From positions 1-54,129 of the forward strand of contig NZ_VTUZ01000055.1 of assembly GCF_008369935.1 (NCBI RefSeq): 54,129 nucleotides of DNA. Direction: 5' to 3'. The stretch is from Paraburkholderia panacisoli. GTDB lineage: Bacteria; Pseudomonadota; Gammaproteobacteria; Burkholderiales; Burkholderiaceae. Within the stretch, counting starts at the first letter, position 1; every line of letters begins with the position of its first letter. Shown here in pieces: positions 33,966 to 43,138 of the stretch. Under the pieces are notes generated by a model. That model saw nothing but the letters and a program-made list of their open reading frames with translations, ran no database searches and was not told the DNA's origin. The translations under genes were made by a program, and so were the position numbers.

Positions 33966-34449
33966 CCTCACCTTGCCCAGTGACCTACACAGAACACCTC
34001 ACCTTTGCAGAGCCGCTCTTCACAATTCGCCTCACCATCAGCGCCAAAACGCCTCACCTTGCGGATCAATTTGGTTCACCTTCCAGTGGTAAACGTCTCA
34101 CCTTGACGCTCAATTAACAGCACCTTTGGCACAATTCGCCTCACCTTGCGGTCCTAACTATTTGTTTTTTATAGAGTTGCGTGCTTACGTTAGTTGTTCG
34201 TGGGTTTTGTTTTTTAATAAACACTAACCACCGGAGAGTGCACAGCGAACAAAACGATCAGGGTCCAGCTGACTGGCTGCCAGCCAACGGCGCGAGAACT
34301 TTGCCTCGACCGGCAGCGTCGTTAGTTCGTCCGGATGACGGTTTTTTGCCAAAAGATCGTCAGATGGAGACCGATTGAAGGTGAGGCAAATTGTGTGTCG
34401 CACAGAAATGGAGAGTAGATAGCGCCGCTTTGCACGCGCTAAGGTGAGG
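33966..34449. other. iteron-containing replication origin
   Basis: At least five copies of CCTCACCTT or close variants stand in one orientation between 33966 and 34147 (33966, 33997, 34052, 34096, 34139; weaker ones at 34030 and 34075). Two lie inverted at 34378-34386 and 34441-34449. Extended matches fall in two kinds, ACAGAACACCTCACCTT and CACAATTCGCCTCACC. An AT-rich stretch (about 34158-34230) between the groups is the likely melting region. The position between rep and parA fits an iteron-controlled oriV. Confidence 0.8.
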
Positions 34450-34737
34450 TGTTCTGTGTTGGAGATGGGACATGCAGAGGCTGGTGCACCCTCCTTTCTC
34501 TTTGGATTATTGGGTTACCAGCGGAACATTTTCTTTCATCCTGCACGATAAGCCGTTGAATATAAAGGATAAAAGGTAATTGTTTGGTTAAGGTAGCTTT
34601 CGTTCCCAGATTTCAATGGTAATTCTCCGCCGCGTTGAGTATTCTACGGTTCGATGCGTTATCCAACAAAAACCGTAAAAACAGGCGGTGAGCGTGAAGA
34701 AATCGTCTCACCGTCGATAGAACATAGGAACTGGAAA

Positions 34738-35946
34738 ATGAATTTGAGCGAATTGCCCGGGATCGACCGGCGCGTAAAGCTCTCCAACTTGGGAGAGTTT
34801 GCCGAACGTCTGTCCGTCATGGCGAATGAGCTGCGCGACCAAATTCTGGCCCCGAGACCTCGTAAGAACCCTCCCGTGTTCACGATCGGGGAATTGGCGG
34901 AGCTTTGCGGCATCGACCGCCAGAAGATCAATTACCTGGCGACCAAGGAAGGTGGGGAACTTCCGCCGGGTATGGCTCATGGTACTGGAAGGGCGCGCAT
35001 TTTCTCTCTGAAAGACGTACGGACGTGGGTACAGCAGGTATCCGACGTATATCAGACTCCACTCGTCACCGGCACTCGGGAGCATCGCGGGCGCGTGTTG
35101 ATCACGGCGAACTTCAAGGGCGGCTCTTGTAAGACCACAACAACAATGTGCATCGCGCAGGGTTTGAGCTTGCGTGGTCGCAAAGTACTTGTCATTGACC
35201 TCGATCCGCAAGCATCTCTTTCGGAACTATGCGGTCTGTATGCCGAAAAAGATGTGACCTGGGAGGACACCGTCCTCCCGTTCATCTATGACCCGGAGAT
35301 TGAGGGCGGCCTTGCGTCGAAGGTTCAAAGCACCTATTGGGATGGATTGGATGTCATCCCTGCACACAACTACCTGCACGACGCGGAGTTCCATCTTCCG
35401 ACAGCCCAACAGACTAACCCTGGCTTCGAGTTCTGGTCGGTGCTTCGCAAGGGAATCGAACCACTTCGAGCCCAGTACGACTACATCATTCTGGATACTG
35501 CACCGTCCCTGTCCTACATGACCCTTAATGGTCTTATGGCAGCTGATTCGATGGTTATGCCGTTAGTCCCGGAAAGCTTGGACTTTATCTCCTCAGTATC
35601 TTTCTGGTCACTGTTCGCTGAGGTCGCGCACGGGTTTGTGGAGCATGAGGTCGACAAAACGTACGACTTCATCTCTGTCCTGCTGTCACGTGTGGACTAT
35701 GGAACGACGTCTTCGGCGCCCGTTGTTCGCTCCTGGTCGCAGCGAGCATACGGCGATTGGTTGCATGCAACCGAGGTCCCGGCGAGTTCTGTTATGAGCA
35801 ACGGCGCGTTGGCCTTCTCGACGGTCTTTGACCTTTCCCGTTCCGATGCTGTCGCGAAGACGCTAGCTCGGGTCAAGCAACCGCTCCTGGATTACTGCAA
35901 ATGGATTGATGACCAATATGTCGCGCAATGGAGGGCTGGGCAATGA
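34738..35946 (+). CDS. parA: ParA-family partition ATPase with N-terminal HTH, 402 aa
   Basis: Drives plasmid partition by ATP-dependent binding to the nucleoid and interaction with ParB. The ATG at 34738 is chosen because the preceding residues are not family-like. Residues 47-70 form a MerR-like helix-turn-helix (FTIGELAELCGIDRQKINYL), marking a type Ia ParA that also represses its own promoter. The deviant Walker A is KGGSCKTTTT (127-136), with Walker A' LVIDLDPQASL and Walker B IILDTAPSL. The stop overlaps the parB start (ATGA). Frame intact. Confidence 0.93.
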   Translation: MNLSELPGIDRRVKLSNLGEFAERLSVMANELRDQILAPRPRKNPPVFTIGELAELCGIDRQKINYLATKEGGELPPGMAHGTGRARIFSLKDVRTWVQQVSDVYQTPLVTGTREHRGRVLITANFKGGSCKTTTTMCIAQGLSLRGRKVLVIDLDPQASLSELCGLYAEKDVTWEDTVLPFIYDPEIEGGLASKVQSTYWDGLDVIPAHNYLHDAEFHLPTAQQTNPGFEFWSVLRKGIEPLRAQYDYIILDTAPSLSYMTLNGLMAADSMVMPLVPESLDFISSVSFWSLFAEVAHGFVEHEVDKTYDFISVLLSRVDYGTTSSAPVVRSWSQRAYGDWLHATEVPASSVMSNGALAFSTVFDLSRSDAVAKTLARVKQPLLDYCKWIDDQYVAQWRAGQ

Positions 35947-36926
35947 GCAACTTGCGTGAACGCATGATGAGCAAGACTGCTGAAGTTCGAGCCGCGAAGG
36001 ACATCCAACTCGACCAGCAGCAAGAGAAGCCCACTAGCCCTAGAACCGCGCCGGGGATGGCCGGCGCATTGGCCCAGGCGCAACAGCGAATTGTCGCGCT
36101 CGAGAAAGCAGGTACGGCGTCGGACGTGAACGTTTCGGAGATTGTTCCAAACCCGTGGCAACCTCGGAAGGTGTTCAACGAAGCGAAGTTGACACAACTT
36201 GCGGAATCAATTCGCGAAGCAGGGTTGGTCCAGCCGATCATTGTTCGCCGCGCTGCGCGCGGCCACCAGATCGTTGCGGGCGAAAGGCGGTGGCGAGCTC
36301 ACAAGATGATCGGTAAGGAGACGATCAAGGCTGTCATCATCGATCTTTCTGATGAAGAGATGGCGATGTTGGCCTTGGTGGAAAACATCGTGCGCGATGA
36401 CTTGTCGGATTATGAGATCGCTCGTTCTATCCGCAGCACTGAGAAAGAATTTCCCAACAGAAAGCGTATGGCGGAGGCTTTGGGTTTCTCTCGTTCGGAA
36501 CTCTATCGCTTCCTCGCGTTTGCTGACCTTCCGGACTTTGTGATCAAAGATCTGGATATACAGCCTAGGCTATTGGGCGCGACAGCAGCGGAGGGCTTAG
36601 TGTCAATCCTGCGCGACAAGAACCCGAAGGCGGTCGACGTTGCTAGAGAGATGTGGGCAAGGGTGGTAGCAGGGGACCTCGATCAATTGAAACTCGCTAG
36701 GTCGATCAAGCAGGCTATCCAGAGCGGCGTTGATGGGTCGCGCGGCCTCAGTGACCGTAGTATCGAAAAGATTTTTGCGGGAAAAAGTCAGGCAGGGTCG
36801 ATAACGAAAGATGCGGTGGGCTTCACGGTGAAAATCAGAGCGGGAATGCTCACGGCAGAGAAGGAGGAGCAGATACGTAGGCTCATATCAGAGCTTTTTT
36901 CGGTAAGCGGTGGTAGCGCCGATTGA
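35943..36926 (+). CDS. parB: ParB-family centromere-binding protein, 327 aa
   Basis: Binds parS, loads as a CTP-dependent clamp and stimulates ParA. The N-terminal part ends in the CTP-binding fold: NPWQPRKVFNEAKL, EAGLVQPIIVRRA and GERRWRAHK (residues 113-121), then LALVENIVRDDLSDYEIAR. The HTH follows (RMAEALGFSRSELYRFLAF). The C-terminus has a short dimerisation segment (GFTVKIRAGMLTAEKEEQI). It is translationally coupled to parA and closed by a strong terminator. A degraded copy of its tail lies about 700 bp downstream. Confidence 0.95.
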   Translation: MSNLRERMMSKTAEVRAAKDIQLDQQQEKPTSPRTAPGMAGALAQAQQRIVALEKAGTASDVNVSEIVPNPWQPRKVFNEAKLTQLAESIREAGLVQPIIVRRAARGHQIVAGERRWRAHKMIGKETIKAVIIDLSDEEMAMLALVENIVRDDLSDYEIARSIRSTEKEFPNRKRMAEALGFSRSELYRFLAFADLPDFVIKDLDIQPRLLGATAAEGLVSILRDKNPKAVDVAREMWARVVAGDLDQLKLARSIKQAIQSGVDGSRGLSDRSIEKIFAGKSQAGSITKDAVGFTVKIRAGMLTAEKEEQIRRLISELFSVSGGSAD

Positions 36927-36936
36927 GGCGAACAGT

Positions 36937-36966
36937 AAAAGGTGCCCAAAGAGGCACCTTTTTTTA
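36937..36966 (+). terminator. rho-independent terminator of parAB
   Basis: AAAAGGTGCC, loop CAAAGA, GGCACCTTTT and further T. Perfect 10-bp stem, 10 bp after the parB stop. Confidence 0.9.
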
Positions 36967-36990
36967 TCGTCAGGATTTTGGGATCTGATC

Positions 36991-37009
36991 GTGTTCCAAG
37001 TTTGGACAC
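36991..37009. repeat. degenerate parS-like site
   Basis: GTGTTCCAAGTTTGGACAC is a 19-bp near-palindrome one step away from the three perfect copies downstream. Confidence 0.6.
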
Positions 37010-37163
37010 TGTTCTCGTTACGGGCGACAAGTAGCAATAGGCAAGGCCATCACGTGGCGACGCAAGTTCGGCTGTGTCGGCAGGGCATTTACGCTGTTTG
37101 GGTAGGCTCACCTCCCTCCGCAAGGGGAAAACGCGCTCCACGGGTTTCCGGACGATTTGAGTC

Positions 37164-37184
37164 CGTGTCCCAAGTTGGGACACG
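37164..37184. repeat. parS-like palindrome 1
   Basis: CGTGTCCCAA, central G, TTGGGACACG. Perfect 10-bp arms. Near parB and repeated nearby, so the likely ParB centromere. Confidence 0.8.
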
Positions 37185-37499
37185 CCGCGCTGACACCTTT
37201 GTTTGATCTGCCGCCACCAACAGTCGGCTCTCCCCGGTTCATGTCTCGGCTTCGAATAACCCGTTTGTCGTGACGACGGCCCACGCCAGTGACGCGATCG
37301 CCGCATCGTTCCAACTAGGGTCATTGGTCGTGGGTCGCATCCGGAACAGCTGCAGAAGCGCTCTTTTTCCGTCGGGAATGACAAACGCCATCGTGGTGTT
37401 CACGAAAGACGCATCGAATCTTGGATTTTCGATCCAGCCATCTCAATGCTCACCCCACGTCCACCGACCACGGGGCTTCGAATAACGCATCAATTGGTC

Positions 37500-37643
37500 C
37501 AGGACTGCACGCTCATCGGTAGCATTGAGAAGGTCGCTGCGGGAAAGCAGGCGTGGTTAATAACGAAAGGCGCTGTGGGATTCACGGTAAAAATCAGAGC
37601 AGGTATGCTCACGGCAGAGGAGGAGAAGCGGCGTCAGCGCTGA
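37500..37643 (+). pseudogene. duplicated tail of parB
   Basis: The frame reads SIEKVAAGKQAWLITKGAVG, then FTVKIRAGMLTAEEEKRRQR and a stop. This parallels the end of parB (SIEKIFAGKSQAGSITKDAVG then FTVKIRAGMLTAEKEEQ). A weak terminator-like stem and eight T follow near 37650-37678, again as after parB. Only about 48 residues are conserved; the front is lost. It is a fragment of a second, related partition locus. Confidence 0.8.
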
Positions 37644-37699
37644 ACGGGAAGGGGGCCCACGAGGCGCCGTTTTTTTTGGGCCGCGACACTATCGCGGAG

Positions 37700-37720
37700 C
37701 GTGTCCCAACTTGGGACACG
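37700..37720. repeat. parS-like palindrome 2
   Basis: CGTGTCCCAA, central C, TTGGGACACG. Same arms as copy 1, placed just after the parB-tail remnant. Confidence 0.8.
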
Positions 37721-37898
37721 CTTCGCGCGGGCGATGGGTCGCGGCCGGTTGCGCGATGACGCGAAAGGTGTAAGCCGATACAAGTTGAGCAGGAAATCTC
37801 TCGCAGATCGCAAGCTGTGGTCTCTCGCCCACGCGGGAGGAAACCGCGCCAAATGCTACCCCGCTCCCGATTTTCGCCGCTCTTTGACCCCTTGGCGT

Positions 37899-37919
37899 CG
37901 TGTCCCAAGTTGGGACACG
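37899..37919. repeat. parS-like palindrome 3
   Basis: CGTGTCCCAA, central G, TTGGGACACG. Identical to copy 1. Confidence 0.8.
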
Positions 37920-38379
37920 ACAAGCGGACGGCTTCTCTGATTTTCAATCACTTGGAGTGTGCACTCTTCCGACCTAGGCGGTTTTGAGCGAGCCTTGGGC
38001 CATGAAGGTAGCCATGGCAGAGACGCAAATCGGGACGATTTCGCACCGAACGATCGTCAACTAGGCGATTGGCACCCCGCGCAGCAGCAAAGGCCCCTGC
38101 ATGAGCCCAGAATTGATTTCTGCTCTATTGCCGGCCGCCGCAGTCGATGCGGGGCGGCCGTAGCCGTTTCCTGGGGAGGTGGAGTTCGCTGTACGGGTGA
38201 AAAATCGAAGGCTCGAATCGTCCTTATTGATGGCCGCTAGGGGCGTTGGTCATTCCTAAGCACTGCCGCCGTTTCACCTTTAGTGCGAAGGGCCGCTATA
38301 AACGGCTTGCCTTCACGCACAGGACTACGGTCTCACGACGCTAGTGGACCGCTCGCGCTGTGCCCAGCAGAGTCTGGCA
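37920..38379. other. region without a recognised gene
   Basis: Short frames only. A GC-rich near-palindrome (GCCGGCCGCC, then GGGGCGGCC) is at about 38130-38160. Nothing else could be supported. Confidence 0.3.
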
Positions 38380-38815
38380 AGCACAACACCGTCAGTCCAG
38401 CGCGCCCGGCGTGGGTCGGGCGCATGATTGTAATCAAGCGGCGCCTGCGCGATCGGGGCCGCATGGAGGAGCCCCTCGCACCGTGCGCCATCCTGCATAG
38501 CCACCGCCAGATCGCCTGGGCGGCTTTCGGCCGCCACGCCGTGGCAGCGCTTGGAACACACAGTTGGGCGAACTCTGAGAGACGGATTTCTAAAGCTGGA
38601 TCGATCTGCACCACAGATGACGCCCTTCGCCATCGACGGTGCTCGACGACCATTCGCGCTACTCCTTGAGGCTCGACGCCTGCCGCTGCATCTGGAGCGT
38701 TCGTTCCGGCGCTACGGGTTGCGGTTCTCCACCACCACGGAAAACGGTTCGTCGTGGGGCAACCCCAGAGAACCGAGGCAACTCAACGAACTGGCCATCT
38801 GCCCGCCCGGGTGTA
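38380..38815 (+). pseudogene. IS481-family transposase debris
   Basis: Pieces of an integrase-core transposase appear in several plus-strand frames: PAWVGRMIVIKRRLRDRG and CAILHSHRQIAWAA (region before the DDE core), VLDDHSRYSLRLDA (first part of the core) and RSFRRYGL then TTENGSSWGNP (second Asp region). Several frameshifts separate them and the end is missing. No inverted repeats were found. Long dead. Confidence 0.6.
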
Positions 38816-39644
38816 CGACAAACTTGCGCCGCATACGGGGTTGGTCCGTTGCATTTCGGGGCTGTAAAACTTGGAGCGCGGGTTTGGTCCCTGAGAGTAG
38901 ATGGCCGGCACGAAGCTCGCGGGAGCAGTTAGCTTCGTAGACCTAAGCGATTACCGTTCTCCCGACTTGATTTACCGCTGTAACTTGAGAACGTTAGCCG
39001 CGGCATGGCTGCCCACCTCCGTGAAACATTGATGAACAATTTTCAGTTGCTCGAAACCCCCTTCCATCGGCGCTTCCTTTGCAATTCCCGGCAATTGTTT
39101 CACGACACATTCTTACTAGAAACAACAACGCAGCGATTGTGCGAGCCTAGAACGATAATTTCGGCGTGGCTCCGATTCACTCGTAGTGAATGTTACGTAA
39201 TTTGTAACGTACGTTGAGCTGCCGCCGGCCAGCTTTCCGGTCTTTCTCGCGGTTAGCAGGCGCGATAGACGTCCGATCCTTTCGTCGCTCCGATAGCTAA
39301 GCTCACGGAGCGAGATAGCGGCAACCTACCTTGGAGTAGGCGATGCAGTGAGACGGCTTCGCACAGGGCGTGGTCCGCCGGGTTGAATCAAAACTTCTAT
39401 AGCTGTGAACTCGCCGAATGCGCGCCGAGCGGCATGAATTGACCTCCCACAGTTTGTTTCACTCTCTTTTGTCCGCTATTAAAAGTGTCAACTGGTCTGC
39501 GCTTGCGCCCGTAATTGCTAGGCAGGGGGGTGAGACATTTATTTCGGTCGACGGTTGTCTCACGTAGTTTGCTACCGTGCCGGATTGTCCGGCGGGAGCG
39601 GCACGAGGTGATGAGGCAAATCAGCATGACGACACGCAAGGAGT
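38816..39644. other. region without an intact gene
   Basis: Contains a possible short start of another transposase (MTTRKELV near 39626) and an ATTAAAAGTGTCAACT stretch near 39478; a similar one occurs near 41924. Both look like ends of lost insertion sequences. Confidence 0.35.
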
Positions 39645-39789
39645 TGGTCAGAATTTCGGAATGTCATCGCGCGTCGCGTTTCATGTCGCCGTCGAAAACC
39701 AGCGTGTCATGGATCTTGAGCCGGTGGTTCGAGCCAGGCATCGCCTCGCTCCGCGATAAACTCCTTGACGAGCATTCGTCCGACGATCT
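39645..39789 (+). repeat. 145-bp direct repeat, copy 1
   Basis: Matches 44857-45001 in the same orientation, with about ten substitutions and no gap. Content is not recognised as a gene. Confidence 0.85.
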
Positions 39790-39900
39790 TGCCTCGCCGG
39801 AAGTGGGTGTCCTGACTCGCGCGGAGTTGATCGACCGTGCGCGCCCCCTCGCGCTATTAGTTTCACTGCGCGCGCCCGCAACCGGCGGGGAGGCTCAAAA

Positions 39901-39915
39901 TACCAAAATTTGGTA
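39901..39915. promoter_or_regulatory. operator palindrome of parDE
   Basis: TACCAAA-A-TTTGGTA, perfect 7-bp arms, 31 bp before the antitoxin ATG. A likely binding site for the ParD-type repressor. Confidence 0.6.
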
Positions 39916-39945
39916 CTATGACTTCATCGCCCGCCGGAGCCCATC

Positions 39946-40188
39946 ATGAGCAAGAATACGTCCGTTTCCCTAGGGACACACTTCGCCGATTTTGTCGAGG
40001 ACCGCGTTCGCGCCGGGCGCTATAGCACCGCGAGCGACGTGGTGCGGGCTGGCCTTCGCTTGCTCGAAGAACAGGAAGCTAAGCTCGATGCGCTGCGCTC
40101 AGAATTGGAAAAGGGAGAGCGTTCGGGTGCGTCCAGGCCATTTGACTTTGACGCCTTCCTGGCTCGCAAACGGAAGTCGACCACGTGA
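39946..40188 (+). CDS. parD: ParD-type antitoxin (CopG/RHH), 80 aa
   Basis: Ribbon-helix-helix DNA-binding N-terminus (MSKNTSVSLGTHFADFVEDR, then GRYSTASDVVRAGLRLLEEQ) with a flexible toxin-binding tail ending FDFDAFLARKR. This is the standard ParD pattern. It should repress the operon at the palindrome just upstream and neutralise the toxin. The stop region overlaps the toxin start (GTGA). Beside the partition locus, it probably acts as a plasmid-stability module. Confidence 0.93.
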   Translation: MSKNTSVSLGTHFADFVEDRVRAGRYSTASDVVRAGLRLLEEQEAKLDALRSELEKGERSGASRPFDFDAFLARKRKSTT

Positions 40189-40487
40189 AGGGTTTTGTCC
40201 TTTCGCCAGCCGCGGAACTCGATCTTGATGATATCTGGGACTACTCGGTCGAAAATTGGGGGGCCGGGCAGGCCGAACGCTATATCCGACTGATTCAGGA
40301 CACCATCATCGGGTTGGTGCTAGGCACGCAACCGAGCCGGTCCGCTGCCCATGTTCGTGCCGGTTACCGAAGTGTGCTGGTCGGTGCGCACGTTGTGTTC
40401 TTCAAGGAGCACGATGAGCTCGTCGATGTCATTCGGATACTTCATCAGAGGATGGATCCTTCGCAACACCTGGCAGGCGGGAACTAG
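40185..40487 (+). CDS. parE: ParE/RelE-superfamily toxin, 100 aa
   Basis: Start GTG overlaps the antitoxin end. Typical ParE features are LSPAAELDLDDIWDYSVENW, the central QAERYIRLIQDTI, GYRSVLVGAHVVFFKEHD and the end VIRILHQRMDPSQHL. ParE toxins poison DNA gyrase; RelE relatives cut mRNA on ribosomes. The sequence is closer to the ParE side. Length 100 is normal and the frame is intact. Confidence 0.93.
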   Translation: MKGFVLSPAAELDLDDIWDYSVENWGAGQAERYIRLIQDTIIGLVLGTQPSRSAAHVRAGYRSVLVGAHVVFFKEHDELVDVIRILHQRMDPSQHLAGGN

Positions 40488-40917
40488 TTCCTCGAATGGC
40501 TCGGTCACGAGCATTGCCGCTCCCAGCATCGTGTTTGTGATCGTCGCGTAAGACGTGCGATAGGACGATGGTCTCTTTCGTTTCTCACTGCGAGCTCGTC
40601 GACGATGCGCTAAACGCCCAACTGCTGGGGCCGAGGGGGCGAGGGGGCGTGGGACAGGCGCCCCCGAACAATCTATTGGTCGCTGTCGAAATCGCCGACC
40701 CGAATGTTCACTAACGGGGTGTCAAAAGCACCCTCTTGCGTGGTCGTTGCCAGCGGAAGCACGAGCTGGACAACCGGGAACGACCCGTATGGGAATCGCT
40801 CGCACTCGAGGCCGTCCTTGCGTTTCGGGGCGGAGGTAAACGCTAGAATCGCCTTTTGCCAGATGCAGGGTGCGAATCTGGAACCAATATAAATCTGGGC
40901 AGTAGTGAGGAAAAGGT
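40488..40917. other. intergenic region with a doubtful remnant
   Basis: A minus-strand frame ending near 40678 reads coding-like (FPYGSFPVVQLVLPLATTTQ, then FDTPLVNIRVGDFDSDQ) but has no start codon. It may be the end of a lost protein. Otherwise nothing recognised. Confidence 0.3.
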
Positions 40918-41259
40918 ATGGAGAAAGGTAGGCTTATTACAATCGCTTTCACTGTCGCCGCGGCGTCCTTCGCCGGGTGCGCAAGCGTGGCCGAAAAAAA
41001 CGCCGATCAGTGCGAGCAGATGATGCAAAGCAAAGCAGAGCCCGCGCTCGTCTCGGTGAGCAAAAGCCAGCCGTCGCCCGACGGCCGCTCGGTGTTGGTA
41101 ACTGGCATGGTCGAAGATCAGCGCTCAAATACGGTCGTACCTGCAAAAGCGGAATGTCGGTTCAACGGCAAGTCGCTTGCAGCCTTTCATTGGCTAGCTC
41201 CCGCCACGTTGGCAGATTCAGGTGACACCCGTACGAACTCCGCGAATACGGAGCATTAA
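40918..41259 (+). CDS. small lipoprotein, 113 aa
   Basis: Starts MEKGRLITIAFTVAAASFAGC: a short basic n-region, a hydrophobic core and a lipobox ending in Cys21 (FAGC), so it should be lipid-anchored. GAGGAAAAGG precedes the ATG. The mature part is about 90 residues, with a beta-like segment (SVLVTGMVEDQRSNTVVP) and two more cysteines. Family not recognised. Single gene, with non-coding DNA on both sides. Confidence 0.7.
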   Translation: MEKGRLITIAFTVAAASFAGCASVAEKNADQCEQMMQSKAEPALVSVSKSQPSPDGRSVLVTGMVEDQRSNTVVPAKAECRFNGKSLAAFHWLAPATLADSGDTRTNSANTEH

Positions 41260-42067
41260 ACAAACGGAAGGTGCGGGGATGACCTTGGCGTAAAAGAGAG
41301 CGTGCAAAAAACTCGGATGATCGATTTCATCAGGATTCCTCTGTCGTTGGCGTTGCTGCGCGCTCAACTCTCTTCGCTGCCAGCGAACGCCTGACGGCGT
41401 CTCGCTATCCGCATTCGTGAAAGTAGCGTTACGCGAAGGTGGGGCACGTTGACGCTTGCAGCGCGAGTTCGTCGTGCGGGACCTTGGCTCGCGTGGGCAG
41501 GCACGGCGCGATACCGAGTACTACGACGCTGACGACGTACACGCAGAGCTTGTGGGCGCGTGAAGGCCACGGGCAAGGCGCAGCGAATTCTCGGGTCCGG
41601 TACACGCGTGACCTCCGAGATGACTTTAAAGACTCTGAGCGCCATTGTTGGAACGTGTCTGTTTCGTGACTTCCCGTTCCTGCCGCAAGGTGGATGAGGC
41701 CAATCCGTTTCTGCGCGAGGTCGTCCTCTCGTTTGGAGGCTTCGGCCATGTCGCCCTTTGCGAAGTCGAAAGGGGGCGGATGTCGACGCCGATAGTCACC
41801 TGACGGAAAAGAATCGGTACGTTACGGTCCTGGTCGTTCGCCACGAGCGCCAGGACGACTACCACTGCGTTGCGTCATCCCCCTCAATTCTCGTAGAACG
41901 TATTGAATCAGTCTCTTCTGCGTCATTAAATGTGTCAACTCGCGTCGGCGTTGCAAACATGCAACTAACCGTCGTTCGCTGTCAACCCTCTCCCTCGCTT
42001 CGCCATAAACCGGGCCGCAAAAGGGGAGGGCAGTCTGCCACCCGGGGACGGCCCCGAAATGCGGCGA
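41260..42067. other. region without an intact gene
   Basis: Overlapping short frames on both strands. Pieces such as LVANDQDRNVPILFRQ (minus, near 41830) look coding-like but could not be assigned. An AAATGTGTCAAC stretch near 41928 resembles one near 39482 and may mark an old insertion end. Confidence 0.35.
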
Positions 42068-42880
42068 TTACCCGTTCGACCCACCCGAGGCATCACTGCC
42101 GAGTCGTAGAAGCAACCGGTCCTGGAGACAGTGGCGGTCCTGCCGTCGCATCGCCTGCGTCGTTGAACGGACCGGGAGCAGCCCATAGCAGAAATGTGAA
42201 CGACACCAGACGCAGCGGAATGGCGCTTCGATTACGCTGCTGTTGATCATGAACGGACTCTGCCGGCGGCACTGTGGACATCGGGTCCGAAGTTCTAGCC
42301 GATGGGCCGCACAGCGATCTTCCTCCGCAAGCTGATGCAGCACACTGTGGTAGCCGTGAGCGGCGCACTGCCGGCAATACCTGAAAGTCGCGTGGTACCG
42401 ATCGCCCGGGCTCCTGTCGAGCAACGATGTGCGCAACACATTCACAGGTAGTCGCAGCAGCCGTCGAAGGTGATTGAGGTCGAGCGCGCTTCGCAGTGGG
42501 ATCATCCCTTCAAGTGGATCAGCGTCGGGGCACATCAGGCGCATCAGCGCATCGCCTGGCAGTGCGTTGGCGCAGGCGAATTTCCAGAGGATCGAGACAA
42601 GGGACTCGCCGGGCATGAGCCAGTCGATCCTGAACCCGCGGCCCAACGGCCTGTCGGGCTGCGAATCGTCAAAGGTCAGAATCGGAAAGCGCGGTGCCTT
42701 GAGCGCTTCACAGCTAAGCTGCTGCGAGCACGCGTCCGATGGCATGGCGGGACTGGATATAGCCGCAGTGATTGACGGCGTGGGTCCACAGGATTGCTTC
42801 GGGGCAGTACCGGTGCATCCGTTCCTTGCATTTCTCCGCTCGTTGACCGGACGCGCATGGCCGATTGCCGTGCTCCGCAA
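42068..42880 (-). pseudogene. TniQ-like protein, N-terminal part only
   Basis: Contains MPGESLVSILWKFACANALP, the opening of the TniQ domain used by Tn7/Tn5053-type transposons and related systems to direct insertion. Two zinc-binding groups follow: RYCRQCAAHGYHSVLHQ with H-RLELRTRCPQC, and RCVWCRSHFC. TniQ proteins are about 400-700 residues. This frame ends at 42068 without the C-terminal part, and the first 60 residues (before the TniQ opening) are unlike the family. No TniA, TniB or TnsC gene is near. Probably a remnant. It could also be a short stand-alone relative. Confidence 0.6.
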
Positions 42881-43138
42881 ACGGAGCGCGTTGCAGCAAC
42901 CGCGATGAAGATGCTTCCAGGTTGGAAGATGCCAAACCGTCTACTGAGGTGAAAGCCGGACGCTTTCCGGCAAATTCGGCGATTTCTATGTTTTCAAGTC
43001 CAGCGAACTGTGCACTAGTCCAACGAATTCCGCTTTCCTACATACCGACTGGCCTGCTCGGGGACTACTCGAGTCTGCTGAGACCTCGATGTGATTCATC
43101 CGTGACGGCACGAGAGCAGGTGGTCTGTCACCGCCGAA

